Notes under the pieces: generated by a model
The model's input: only the letters and a program-made list of their open reading frames with translations
Database searches by the model: none
Told to the model about the DNA's origin: nothing
Origin: Caproiciproducens sp. NJN-50
Lineage (GTDB): Bacteria > Bacillota > Clostridia > Oscillospirales > Acutalibacteraceae
Reading direction: 5' to 3'
Assembly: GCF_004103755.1 (NCBI RefSeq)
Contig: NZ_CP035283.1
Coordinates: forward strand, 1,116,001 to 1,180,000
DNA length: 64,000 bases
Translations under genes and position numbers: made by a program
Shown here: in pieces, positions 34,072 through 43,684 of the stretch
Numbering within the stretch: position 1 is the stretch's first letter
Layout of the letters: each line of letters opens with the position of its first letter

Positions 34072-34637
34072 TTTACCTCAGATTATTTTTTGAATTCGCA
34101 AAGGTCGGCCTTTTTGCCATCGGAGGCGGCCTTGCGACGCTGCCGTTTCTGACGGATCTCGGCAACGCTACGGGGTGGTTTACCCAGGCTGACCTTGCCA
34201 ACATGCTTGCAATTTCGGAATCCACCCCAGGAGCGATCGGCATCAACATGGCGACCTATGTGGGTTTCCGAGTCGCTTCGATTCCCGGGGCGGTTCTCGC
34301 AACGCTGGGATTGATCACGCCGTCTATCGTCATCATCATTATCATTGCGCGTATGTTAAAACGCTTTCAGCAGAATCATTACGTTCAGGATGCCTTTTAC
34401 GGGCTGCGTCCGGCATCCACCGGTCTGATCGCCGCGGCTGGCATGGGTGTTGTCGTCATTGCCATTCTGACGGTGGATCGGTTTTCGCAGACCGGGAATC
34501 CGCTTTATCTGGTAAATTGGAGGGCTCTTGCACTTGCTGTCGCTCTGTTCTTTGCAATGAAGAAAATCAAATGGCATCCGGTGGTATTTATCGGCATTTC
34601 CGCCGTCATCGGGGTGCTGTTTCATTTCGGGAGCTGA
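34068..34637 (+). CDS. chrA: Chromate transporter-family half protein, C-type
   Basis: This 189-residue partner of the preceding gene starts MIYLRLFFEFAKVGLFAIGG. It has the repeated family motif ATLPFLTDLG and LAISESTPGAIGINMATYVG and about five helices. Pairs of short CHR proteins form heteromeric carriers, with opposite membrane orientation in studied Bacillus cases. The 4-base ATGA overlap with the first half supports a fixed ratio. A terminator follows. Whether chromate, sulfate or another oxyanion moves is not visible from sequence. Confidence 0.92.
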   Translation: MIYLRLFFEFAKVGLFAIGGGLATLPFLTDLGNATGWFTQADLANMLAISESTPGAIGINMATYVGFRVASIPGAVLATLGLITPSIVIIIIIARMLKRFQQNHYVQDAFYGLRPASTGLIAAAGMGVVVIAILTVDRFSQTGNPLYLVNWRALALAVALFFAMKKIKWHPVVFIGISAVIGVLFHFGS

Positions 34638-34656
34638 GTGTTTCTTCCTTCCGATG

Positions 34657-34693
34657 AAAAGCCCTGCCGCAGATTATCCGCGACGGGGCTTTT
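34657..34693. terminator. Terminator after the chromate-type transporter
   Basis: AAAAGCCCTGCCGC pairs with GCGACGGGGCTTTT (one bulge) around a short loop. Its symmetry fits use by both the transporter pair and the convergent malic enzyme gene. Confidence 0.75.
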
Positions 34694-34728
34694 GGATGAT
34701 TCGGGCCCAAGCGGCAATTCATCTTTTT

Positions 34729-35886
34729 TTACCGCCGGGCTGACCACTCCCGCACGACGGCATCCGCAACGGCATCCGCGACGGTTTTGTCAAAGGCGGA
34801 AGGGATAATGTATTCCGGACCGAGCTTGTCCTCGGGGATCAGGCCCGCAATCGCCTTCGCGGCGCAGTGTTTCATGGACTCCGTGATTTCCGCCGCGCGG
34901 GCTTCCAGCGCGCCCTTGAAGATGCCGGGGAAAACGAGGACGTTGTTGATCTGATTCGGGAAGTCGGAACGGCCGGTGCCGATGACGAGGGCACCGCCCT
35001 TTTTGGCTTCGTCCGGCATGATCTCCGGCGTGGGGTTCGCCAGGGCGAAGACGATCGGTTTGTTCATGGTTGAAACCATCTCCGCCGTGACCAGATCGGG
35101 GCGGGAGACCCCGATGAAGACGTCCGCGCCGCGCAGAACGTCGGAAAGTGACCCGTGCTCTTTGCCGACGTTGCTTCTCAGGGAAATTCTCTCCTGCGCG
35201 GGGGTCAGTTCTCCGTCCCCTTTGCAGATGGCCCCGTGAAGGTCGCACAGAATGACATTGCCGAATCCCATGTCCAGCAGAAGGCTGCCGATCGCGATGC
35301 CGGCGGCACCGGCGCCGTTGATGACGATCTTTGCTTCACCCATTTTCTTGCCGGTCACCTTGAAGGCGTTGATCAGGGCGGCGGCGACGACAATGGCGGT
35401 GCCGTGCTGGTCGTCGTGGAAGACCGGAATATCGCAGAGCTGTTTCAGCCTTTTTTCCACCTCAAAGCACCGGGGAGCGGCGATATCCTCCAGATTGATC
35501 CCGCCGAAGCTCTTGGAGATCAGGTGAATGGTATCGACCAGCTTGTCCGTGTCCTGCGTGTCGACGCAGATCGGGAAGGCGTCCACGTCCCCGAACTCCT
35601 TGAACAGGGCGCATTTTCCCTCCATGACCGGCATCGCCGCGGCTGGGCCGATGTTTCCCAGCCCGAGCACCGCCGAGCCGTCCGTAACGACGGCGATCAG
35701 GTTTCCCCTGCGCGTCAGATCCCACGATCTGCCGTAGTCCTTCGCAATTTCCCGGCACGGCTCCGCCACTCCCGGCGTATAGGCGAGGGAGAGGTCCTCC
35801 CGCGTCCGGATCGGGCAGCGGGACATCACCTCGATCTTTCCATTCCATTTTTCGTGCGCTTTTAAGGATTCGTCGTATATGTTCAT
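34729..35886 (-). CDS. NAD-dependent malic enzyme (malate to pyruvate)
   Basis: This 385-residue protein, of the short bacterial form, has AYTPGVAEPC near 35-45, DGSAVLGLGNIG, the metal-binding FHDDQHGTAIV and the dinucleotide motif NGAGAAGIAIG, and ends in the usual SAFDKTVADAVA region. It oxidatively decarboxylates malate to pyruvate and CO2. AAAGGA lies 9 bases upstream. It is 14 bases behind fumarase on the same strand, so fumarate is led via malate to pyruvate by one operon. Confidence 0.95.
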   Translation of the reverse strand: MNIYDESLKAHEKWNGKIEVMSRCPIRTREDLSLAYTPGVAEPCREIAKDYGRSWDLTRRGNLIAVVTDGSAVLGLGNIGPAAAMPVMEGKCALFKEFGDVDAFPICVDTQDTDKLVDTIHLISKSFGGINLEDIAAPRCFEVEKRLKQLCDIPVFHDDQHGTAIVVAAALINAFKVTGKKMGEAKIVINGAGAAGIAIGSLLLDMGFGNVILCDLHGAICKGDGELTPAQERISLRSNVGKEHGSLSDVLRGADVFIGVSRPDLVTAEMVSTMNKPIVFALANPTPEIMPDEAKKGGALVIGTGRSDFPNQINNVLVFPGIFKGALEARAAEITESMKHCAAKAIAGLIPEDKLGPEYIIPSAFDKTVADAVADAVVREWSARR

Positions 35887-35900
35887 TGTTTTAATTCCTT

Positions 35901-37265
<1,365 letters not shown>

Positions 37266-37557
37266 AACCAAAGTCTCTCCTTTTCACATTGAACCCGGCG
37301 GCTGTCCGGCCTCTGGCAGTGCGTGCTCTAACGATGGCGCATCGTCCTGCTTCATTCAGCCGCCGGATTTTTCCTGCCGCTTTTTCCAAATGATCCGCTG
37401 CAGGGTCAAAAATTTTCGCAGACTGCTTCTATTCTACCATTTCACGGCAAAAAAGCCAGCGTTTCACGGACATTTATTGCGATATTTCCACCGGATTTCA
37501 CGTCCGGCGCATATACATTCGCAATGCGCCCTTTCTTGAAAAGCGCATTGACCATCC

Positions 37558-37586
37558 TTGACTTTTGTTTTCACAAATCCTATAAT
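37558..37586 (+). promoter_or_regulatory. Consensus promoter for the NusG-II/Gx transporter pair
   Basis: TTGACT (37558-37563) and TATAAT (37581-37586) are 17 bases apart. A second possible pair, TTGACT (37622-37627) and TACTCT (37646-37651), lies downstream. The leader to the gene start is about 155 bases and includes a possible AGGCCG/CGGCCT helix (37667-37672, 37695-37700). The rest of the 37266-37557 gap shows nothing. Confidence 0.75.
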
Positions 37587-37748
37587 AATTATCTGTTTGG
37601 TGAATATGGTATGGGCATTTCTTGACTGTTGTCATATATTTGCCGTACTCTTACCGGGAGCCTTTCAGGCCGACGATTGAGAATTCCTGTGTGGCGGCCT
37701 TTGAAAACGCATCGGGGAAGGGCTTTCTGTAATCTGTGTGGAGACATT

Positions 37749-38138
37749 ATGAAGTTTATAAAAAAGACGGACTTTATCATTCTTTTGGTTCTATTGGTCG
37801 TCTGTTCGTCGGGATGGCTGTTTTACCAGAAAGAGTATGGCTCGAAGGCTGCGGTTGCCGAGATTTATTATGAATCGGAGCTGGTTGAAACCGTTGACCT
37901 GACAAAGGGGATTGACCGGAGATTTTCGATTCCACAAAACAAGCATGTGATATTCCACCAGTATGGCGACGGGAGCATTTGCTTTGAGGAATCCAACTGT
38001 CCGGATAAAATCTGCATTAAATCCGGCAGGCTGAAAACTGTCGGTCAGAGCGCAGCCTGCCTGCCGAACCGGATCGTGCTGAAGATCGTGGCGAGGGACG
38101 GCGGAAAGACGGATGGCCCGGATATGGTCATCGGTTAG
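37749..38138 (+). CDS. Membrane-anchored NusG domain II protein
   Basis: This 129-residue protein has one N-terminal helix (FIILLVLLVVCSSGWLFY), then an extracellular beta domain containing CFEESNCPDKICIKSGRL and SAACLPNRIVLKI, the NusG-domain-II signature with its paired cysteines. It is unrelated to the transcription factor in function. These proteins almost always accompany a Gx transporter, as here, and are thought to belong to an exported redox or cofactor system. GTGGAG precedes the ATG at 37749. Confidence 0.88.
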   Translation: MKFIKKTDFIILLVLLVVCSSGWLFYQKEYGSKAAVAEIYYESELVETVDLTKGIDRRFSIPQNKHVIFHQYGDGSICFEESNCPDKICIKSGRLKTVGQSAACLPNRIVLKIVARDGGKTDGPDMVIG

Positions 38139-38141
38139 GGT

Positions 38142-38705
38142 GTGGATATGCTGCATCAGGGAAAACGGCGGACCAGCCCCCGAAAAGATCGCTGGATGAG
38201 TTCTGTTGAAATCAGAAGAATGGTTATTACGGCACTGCTGTTCGCGGCGGCGCTGGTTTTGACCGTAGTCGAGTACCAGGTCCCGATTCCCATGCCGGCT
38301 CCCGGGATCAAGTTCGGACTTTCAAATATCGTTGTGATGTACTCTCTCTTTTTTCTGAAGAAAAAAGACGCTTTCACTTTGGCAATTTTGAAATCCCTGT
38401 TTGTTTTTTTGACCCGGGGAGCGGTTGCCGCGTTTTTAAGTTTGTGCGGCGGGGTTCTGTCCATTGCTGCGATGATTCTATGCATGCTGATTTTCAGGGA
38501 AAAGATTTCTTATCTGATGGTCAGCATTGTCGGGGCAGTTTTCCATAACACCGGACAGATTGCCGCGATATCCCTGTTATACACCAATCTTCTGCTCTGG
38601 ACGTATTTCCCCGTTCTGCTTTTTTCGGCTGTAATCGCCGGATCGGCAACGTCCGCGCTTTTAAAAATCACGCTGCCCGCCCTGAAACATCTGGATTTGC
38701 AGTGA
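38142..38705 (+). CDS. Gx transporter family protein (heptaprenyl diphosphate synthase component I family)
   Basis: This 187-residue membrane protein has about five helices and the motifs PMPAPGIKFGLSNIVVMYSL, TRGAVAAFLSLCGGVLS and GAVFHNTGQIAAISLL, typical of the ECF-like Gx family often mislabelled HepS component I. The gene follows NusG-II by 3 bases, so the pair forms an operon. GTG 38142 is used here; ATG 38148 or 38196 are possible, and none has a clean ribosome site. A vitamin or quinone precursor as substrate is a guess. Confidence 0.85.
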   Translation: MDMLHQGKRRTSPRKDRWMSSVEIRRMVITALLFAAALVLTVVEYQVPIPMPAPGIKFGLSNIVVMYSLFFLKKKDAFTLAILKSLFVFLTRGAVAAFLSLCGGVLSIAAMILCMLIFREKISYLMVSIVGAVFHNTGQIAAISLLYTNLLLWTYFPVLLFSAVIAGSATSALLKITLPALKHLDLQ

Positions 38706-38782
38706 GAAAGGTGTTTTCGGCAAAGATACGGCGGATGTCTTTGGAGTCGGTGACAAAAATCCGAATTTTATATGGAAAAGGC

Positions 38783-38811
38783 TTGATTTTTCAGATAAGG
38801 TCCGATATAAT
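38783..38811 (+). promoter_or_regulatory. Promoter of tRNA-Ser
   Basis: TTGATT (38783-38788) and TATAAT (38806-38811) are 17 bases apart, with the tRNA starting 41 bases downstream. Confidence 0.8.
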
Positions 38812-38852
38812 AGTTAAGTCGGTCGGGAATGGATCCGTCCGATGCGCCAGTT

Positions 38853-38939
38853 GGAGAGGTATTCTAATTGGTAAGGAGCCACATTGGAAATGTGGTGCAC
38901 CGCAAGGTGTTGCGTGTTCGAGTCACGTCCTCTCCGCCA
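38853..38939 (+). tRNA. tRNA-Ser (GGA)
   Basis: Acceptor GGAGAGG (38853-38859) pairs with CCTCTCC (38929-38935). The anticodon stem CCACA/TGTGG encloses loop TTGGAAA with anticodon GGA. A long variable arm (GCACCGCAAGGTGT) marks a class II tRNA, the T loop TTCGAGT is intact, and CCA is encoded. Confidence 0.95.
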
Positions 38940-38941
38940 TC

Positions 38942-38975
38942 AAAAAAGGCACCCTCGCGAGAGGGTGCCTTTTTT
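38942..38975. terminator. Terminator of tRNA-Ser
   Basis: AAAAAAGGCACCCTC (38942-38956) and GAGGGTGCCTTTTTT (38961-38975) form a perfect 15-bp stem with loop GCGA. It is symmetrical and can work in both directions. Confidence 0.93.
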
Positions 38976-39046
38976 GATGGCGGGACGCGGCCCAGTGCCG
39001 CACGGTCCAAGTTGCGACCTCTTCGCGGAAGAAGCTGAGGAATAAT

Positions 39047-39087
39047 AAAATCCCGAAAGTCAGCAGTAATGCGGCTTCCGGGATTTT
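39047..39087. terminator. Second terminator-like hairpin
   Basis: AAAATCCCG (39047-39055) pairs with CGGGATTTT (39079-39087), flanked by A-rich and T-rich tracts. No gene ends here on the plus strand after the tRNA terminator; it may serve the minus-strand transcript from 39283. The remaining gap to 39282 shows nothing else. Confidence 0.6.
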
Positions 39088-39282
39088 TATTTTATCGGGA
39101 ATTCGTATTTGGGTTCTTATGCCCGCTTTCCGGCGCCGACGCGCCGGCAACCGGCAAAAATACGCGGGATATGGATTATTCCGGGCTGAAACGGTAATTG
39201 CGTGTTCAACGTACTGTCAGCCCTGCTGATGGTGAGCCGCTTTTCCCGGATACCCAGCCGGGGAGGGGCGGGTATTTTATTT

Positions 39283-40122
39283 TCAGCTTAGACTAATTTC
39301 TGCATTTTGGATTTTAATATACTGCCCGTTTTCCACCGAGATATATTTATCTCCTGAAAAATTATCGTTGGAAATTATGGATGTTAACAAATGAGAACTA
39401 TCGCTTGAAACTTCAACATAAGCGGAGCTGTCAGTCGCATGGACTTTATATTCGCCCGCTTTCAGGTCTTTCCCAACTTTATACATTCCGGAAGATATTT
39501 TTCCCGCCGTTTGACTGATTGCCGGTGCATCATTGATCGCGTATATGTCTGCATATTGTACTGTAATGTATTCTCCATCGCTGACAGTTATAATACTCCG
39601 ATTTTCAAAATTGTCATTTGCAACGATAGAGTCCAATGTTCCTGACGAATCCTTCGCAACTTGGAAATATCCAAAATCAATAGATTTACTATTTGAAATC
39701 ATAACATATTCACCGGCAGGAATGTCGGATCCTACTTTGTACATCCCTTCTGGATATTTTTTTACAACAGTAATAACAAAATGTCGTGTTGCAGACTGCC
39801 CCGGCAGCGTTGTGTAAATTGCGGATGTAGTTCCAACATTGCCGATCGCTTTTACTTTGAAATAGTAAACATCGTTTCCGTTGGAATCTTTCGATTTAAC
39901 TGTGTTCAGCGTTTGCAGGACGGTTCCGTCCCCGGCCACAATATTCGGGTTTGCGTGGGTGCCGTGAACGGTAAACTTCACCTGATAGGTTTCTCCCTGC
40001 GTGCGGGTAAAAGACGTTGTAGTATCACTTTCTACGTAGGGAGCAGAAGCGGCAAACACCGGAACCCCTGTAAAAGCGACTGCCAAAGTGATCGCTAATG
40101 ACAGAATTCTCATTTTTCTCAT
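39283..40122 (-). CDS. Secreted two-repeat protein of unknown function
   Basis: This 279-residue protein has a clear signal peptide (MRKMRILSLAITLAVAFTGV, cleavage near AFAAS about residue 25). An Ig-like beta segment follows (TYQVKFTVHGTHANPNIVAG). Then come two tandem repeats of about 65 residues, from 127 and 212, each opening GMYKVG.D..AGEY and containing SI.(A/S)NDNF, then YI.(V/I)Q.A.I. The repeat type is found in secreted proteins of lactobacilli and clostridia, with no known role. GGAGG lies 7 bases before the ATG. Base composition is more AT-rich than the neighbours. Confidence 0.85.
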   Translation of the reverse strand: MRKMRILSLAITLAVAFTGVPVFAASAPYVESDTTTSFTRTQGETYQVKFTVHGTHANPNIVAGDGTVLQTLNTVKSKDSNGNDVYYFKVKAIGNVGTTSAIYTTLPGQSATRHFVITVVKKYPEGMYKVGSDIPAGEYVMISNSKSIDFGYFQVAKDSSGTLDSIVANDNFENRSIITVSDGEYITVQYADIYAINDAPAISQTAGKISSGMYKVGKDLKAGEYKVHATDSSAYVEVSSDSSHLLTSIISNDNFSGDKYISVENGQYIKIQNAEISLS

Positions 40123-40140
40123 TTTTCTTCCTCCATTTTG

Positions 40141-40168
40141 TTGACATATTGGCCTGATATGCTACAAT
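40141..40168 (+). promoter_or_regulatory. Plus-strand promoter of a short transcript
   Basis: TTGACA (40141-40146) and TACAAT (40163-40168) are 16 bases apart. It points away from the secreted-protein gene whose start lies at 40122 on the other strand. Confidence 0.65.
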
Positions 40169-40174
40169 GCTTTT

Positions 40175-40245
40175 GGAGGATTCCTACCGGGAATTTTCGC
40201 TTTTCCCGCTCTTTCCTACGGCGGGTAGGGGAGAGCGGCTTTTTA
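40175..40245 (+). ncRNA. Candidate small RNA of about 70 nt
   Basis: The predicted transcript runs from the promoter at 40141 to a strong terminator: CCGCTCTTTCCTAC (40206-40219) pairs over 14 positions (two G-U) with GTAGGGGAGAGCGG (40225-40238), then CTTTTTATT. There is room for neither a tRNA nor a useful protein. GGAGGATTCC near its 5' end is unpaired and could bind a CU-rich target. It matches no RNA family I recognise. Confidence 0.5.
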
Positions 40246-40349
40246 TTCGCCATGCCCGCGCTATTGGAGTATGTGAAAAGCCCTGTTTGCCGCCCTATCC
40301 TGCCGCTATTCCATTCCGGCGGAATGATTCGGCTCCATGGGACAGGTTT

Positions 40350-41624
40350 TCAGGTTTTGAGCAGCTTTTCCGCCGCGGCCAACTGAACGCAGATGCAGAA
40401 TAGATCGATCGCCTGTCTCAGCTCCTCAACGGGGGGAAAGGTGGGCGCGACGCGGATATTGCTGTCCCTTGGATCCCTGCCGTACGGATAGGTTGCCCCC
40501 GCGCCGGTCAGCTTTACTCCGGCCTCGGCGCAGAGCGCAACGACCCGCTTTGCGCAGCCTTCCAGAACGTCCACACTGATGAAATATCCGCCGTTTGGCT
40601 CCGTCCAGGACGCCACGCCTTTTCCTGCGAGCTCTGTTTCCAGCTTATTCAGCACCGTCTTGAACTTGGGCGCCAGCAGTGCGCGGTGGCGGGCCATATG
40701 GGCGCGGACCCCGTCAAGGTCTTTCAAAAACCGTGCGTGGCGGAGCTGGTTCAATTTATCCGCGCTGATCGTCTGGTAGGAATAGCGCTTTTTCAACGCT
40801 TCAAAATCGGAACTGCCGGCCGCCATGGCGGCAATGCCGGCGCCGGGATAAGTGATTTTGCTCGTGGAAGAGAAGAAGAACGCGAGGTTGGGATTTCCGC
40901 GCCGTTCGCATTCCTTCCAGAGATTCAGCAGGCTGTCTGGCGTTTCCGTCAGGTCGTGGACGCAGTAGGCGTTATCCCAGAAAATCCGGAAGTCCTTTGC
41001 CGCCGGCTTCAGCCCCGCGAAACGGCGCACGGTTTCGTCCGAAAAAGTGATGCCGGTCGGATTCTGGTACTTCGGCACGCACCAGATCCCTTTCACGGAA
41101 GGGTCCTGGACCAGTTTTTCCACGGCATCCATATCGGGGCCATCCGGCGTCATCGGAACGATGATAAGATCAAAGCCAAAGTATTCCGTTATCGCGAAGT
41201 GTCTGTCGTACCCGGGCGACGGACACAGGAATTTCACATTCTTCTGACGGCCCCAAGGCGCACAGCCGGAAAAACCGTGCGTCATTCCGCAGGCGACCGC
41301 ATCAAACATCATGTTGAGGCTGGAATTCCCGCCGATGATGACATGATCCGCCGGCACTTCCATCAGATCGGCCATCAGACGGCGCATTTCGGTCAGGCCG
41401 AGCGGAACGCCGTAGTTTCGGCAGTCTTCCCCGCTTTCAGAGTACAATGCCGAGGAAGAACTGACAAGATCGAGCATTTCCGAGGACAATTCCAACTGGT
41501 CCCCGCTGGGTTTGCCGCGGGCCATATTCAGATTGAGCTTTTGTTCCTGAAAGCGTCGGTAGCGTTCCAACAGTTCCGCGTAAGTGTGTTCCAACTCCTG
41601 TTTCGGCATTGACAAAAAGTCCAA
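40350..41624 (-). CDS. Class I aminotransferase (aspartate aminotransferase-like, MocR-related PF12897 group)
   Basis: This protein of about 424 residues is a fold-type I PLP enzyme. Motifs seen are MARGKPSGDQLELS, NYGVPLGLTEMRRLMADL, GGNSSLNMMFD, WCVPKYQNPTGITFSDETV, WDNAYCVHDL and the PLP-lysine region FFFSSTSKITYPGAG. It likely moves amino groups between aspartate or a similar amino acid and 2-oxoglutarate. The start is uncertain: AAGGAG touches ATG 41633, so TTG 41624 (spacing about 9) is preferred. It stands alone. The 3' end is 227 bases before the secreted-protein gene. Confidence 0.88.
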   Translation of the reverse strand: MDFLSMPKQELEHTYAELLERYRRFQEQKLNLNMARGKPSGDQLELSSEMLDLVSSSSALYSESGEDCRNYGVPLGLTEMRRLMADLMEVPADHVIIGGNSSLNMMFDAVACGMTHGFSGCAPWGRQKNVKFLCPSPGYDRHFAITEYFGFDLIIVPMTPDGPDMDAVEKLVQDPSVKGIWCVPKYQNPTGITFSDETVRRFAGLKPAAKDFRIFWDNAYCVHDLTETPDSLLNLWKECERRGNPNLAFFFSSTSKITYPGAGIAAMAAGSSDFEALKKRYSYQTISADKLNQLRHARFLKDLDGVRAHMARHRALLAPKFKTVLNKLETELAGKGVASWTEPNGGYFISVDVLEGCAKRVVALCAEAGVKLTGAGATYPYGRDPRDSNIRVAPTFPPVEELRQAIDLFCICVQLAAAEKLLKT

Positions 41625-41768
41625 AATGCGCATCTCCTTCAATAAAATGCAGAATATCGATTCGAAACATCCTTTATTTTAGTATGTGACAGTAAATATT
41701 GCAAGTAAAATTATCGCTCCTGCATTTTGCCGGAGCGGTTTTTCCATCCGAACCGGAGTCTTTCTATA

Positions 41769-42161
41769 TTATTGCTTTATGTATTGGGCCAGCTCAGAAT
41801 CCACTTTTTGAATGTGGTTCAGCAGCCAGTCCATTAAAAAGTAGTTGGTTTTGGAGATCGTGGCGATATTGGCGCCGTTATTCTGCACATCGTTTTTCAG
41901 TTCCGCAATTTTGCCGGTAAAGAACTCATGCAGCTTTTTGTGCTCCGCCACCTTGGGATATGCGCTGGCACGCTGAAGCTTTTCTTCGTCGCTGAAATGC
42001 TTGATGGTATAGCTTTCAAGAAATTCAATCGTGCCGACCAGCTCATCCTTGCCGCGCCCCTGGCTGCAGGCGGCCAGAAGCCTGTCGATCCGGTCACAGA
42101 GCTCTTTGTGCTCGCTGTCGATCAGAGAAACGCCGATTTTCAGATTATCATTCCACATCAT
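41769..42161 (-). CDS. Bacteriohemerythrin
   Basis: This 130-residue single-domain protein retains all the di-iron ligands: His18 (DSEHKEL), His55 and Glu59 (KHFSDEE), His74 and His78 (AEHKKLH), His116 and Asp121 (NHIQKVD). Hemerythrins bind O2 reversibly at a non-heme di-iron centre and in anaerobes may carry, store or sense oxygen. AGGAGG precedes the ATG. It has its own short flanks between the aminotransferase and asnS and shows no obvious operon link. Confidence 0.96.
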   Translation of the reverse strand: MMWNDNLKIGVSLIDSEHKELCDRIDRLLAACSQGRGKDELVGTIEFLESYTIKHFSDEEKLQRASAYPKVAEHKKLHEFFTGKIAELKNDVQNNGANIATISKTNYFLMDWLLNHIQKVDSELAQYIKQ

Positions 42162-42196
42162 GGTGGCATACCTCCTAAAAAGTTGATCCGTTTTCC

Positions 42197-43591
42197 TTAA
42201 AATTCAGCCGAGCCCGTTGTGCGCGGGAACGGAATCACGTCGCGGATATTGGAAATGCCGGTCAGATACATAACGAGGCGCTCAAAGCCGAGGCCGTAGC
42301 CGGCATGCTTTGCGCCGCCGTAGCGCCGGAGGTCGAGGTACCAGCGATAGGCGTCTTCGTTCATGCCGGTTTCCTTCATCCGCTGCTCCAGAAGGTCCAG
42401 CCGCTCTTCGCGCTGGCTTCCGCCGATGATTTCGCCGATGCCGGGCACGAGAAGATCAACGGCAGCCACGGTTTTTCCGTCGTCGTTCCGGCGCATGTAG
42501 AACGCCTTGATTTCTTTTGGGTAATCCGTTACAAACAGCGGCTTTTGAAAGACCTGCTCGGTCAGGAAGCGCTCGTGCTCCGTCTGAAGGTCAGTCCCCC
42601 ATTCCACAGGGTATTCAAAGCGGCTGTTTTCCTTTTTCAGGATTTCGACCGCATCGGTGTAGGTGACGCGCGCAAAATCGGAATTCGCCACGTGATTCAG
42701 CCGGTCGATCAGGCCCTTGTCGATGAACTGCCCGCAGAAGGCGAGATCATCGGGGCAGCGCTCCATGACGGAGCGGATCACATCGCGGATCATGTCCTGC
42801 GCCAGCTCCATGTCGTCGTCCAGGTCGGCGAAAGCAATCTCCGGCTCGATCATCCAGAATTCTGCCGCATGACGCTGCGTGTTGGACCGCTCCGCGCGGA
42901 ACGTCGGGCCGAACGTGTAGACCTTGCCGAAGGCCATTGCCATGCATTCCGCCTCCAACTGGCCGGAGACCGTCAGGGACGTGTGACCGCCGAAAAAGTC
43001 CTGGGAAAAATCCACTTTTCCCGCTTCGCTCAACGGCAGACGGTCCAGGTCAAAGGACGTTACGGTGAACATTTCGCCGGCGCCTTCCGCGTCGCTGCCG
43101 GTGATCAGCGGCGTATTCACATACAGAAAGCCGCGCTCCTGAAAAAAGCGGTGGATCGCGTAAGCCGCCGCCGAGCGGATCCGGAACGCGGCGCTGAACG
43201 TGTTGGTGCGCGGGCGGAGATGGGCCACGGTGCGAAGGTACTCGAGGGAGTGCCTCTTTTTCTGAAGCGGATAGTCGGGGGTGGAAGCGCCCTCCACCCT
43301 CACTTCCGCCGCGTGGATTTCCAAGGGCTGTTTCGCCTGGGGAGTAAGTGCCACGGTTCCCGTTACGGAAATCGCGGTTCCTACGTTCAGCTTGGCGACG
43401 TCTTTGTAATTATTAACTTTTCCGTCTTCAAAGACGATTTGAATGCCTTTGAATCCGCTGCCGTCGTTCAGGTCGATAAATCCGAGAGTCTTGGAATCGC
43501 GGATCGTGCGGACCCAGCCCCGCACCGTTACGGATTTCCCTTTCAGCGTCTCCGCCTTTTGATATATTTCGGCAATATCTGTCTTGTTCAA
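42197..43591 (-). CDS. asnS: Asparagine-tRNA ligase
   Basis: This 464-residue class II synthetase has an N-terminal OB anticodon-binding domain (VRGWVRTIRDSKTLGFIDLN), motif 2 (FRAERSNTQRHAAEFWMIEP) and motif 3 (GLGFERLVMYLTG). The ISNIRDVIPFPRTTG ending is that of AsnRS. It charges tRNA-Asn with Asn. Translation starts at TTG 43591, with AGGGAGGA 9 bases upstream. No T-box leader is visible in the 93-base upstream gap. Confidence 0.97.
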   Translation of the reverse strand: MNKTDIAEIYQKAETLKGKSVTVRGWVRTIRDSKTLGFIDLNDGSGFKGIQIVFEDGKVNNYKDVAKLNVGTAISVTGTVALTPQAKQPLEIHAAEVRVEGASTPDYPLQKKRHSLEYLRTVAHLRPRTNTFSAAFRIRSAAAYAIHRFFQERGFLYVNTPLITGSDAEGAGEMFTVTSFDLDRLPLSEAGKVDFSQDFFGGHTSLTVSGQLEAECMAMAFGKVYTFGPTFRAERSNTQRHAAEFWMIEPEIAFADLDDDMELAQDMIRDVIRSVMERCPDDLAFCGQFIDKGLIDRLNHVANSDFARVTYTDAVEILKKENSRFEYPVEWGTDLQTEHERFLTEQVFQKPLFVTDYPKEIKAFYMRRNDDGKTVAAVDLLVPGIGEIIGGSQREERLDLLEQRMKETGMNEDAYRWYLDLRRYGGAKHAGYGLGFERLVMYLTGISNIRDVIPFPRTTGSAEF

Positions 43592-43684
43592 ATTTTCTGA
43601 TCCTCCCTAAAACCGATAACTGTCCTTATTTTATATCAATATTTTCCAAACCGCAAGGCTAATAAGCGTGAAAAATTCCGAAAC

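Noticed and set aside
38923..39150. 75-residue minus-strand frame with a hydrophobic stretch
   Set aside because: It reads through two terminator hairpins and the tRNA end; the hydrophobic part is a product of the hairpin sequence.
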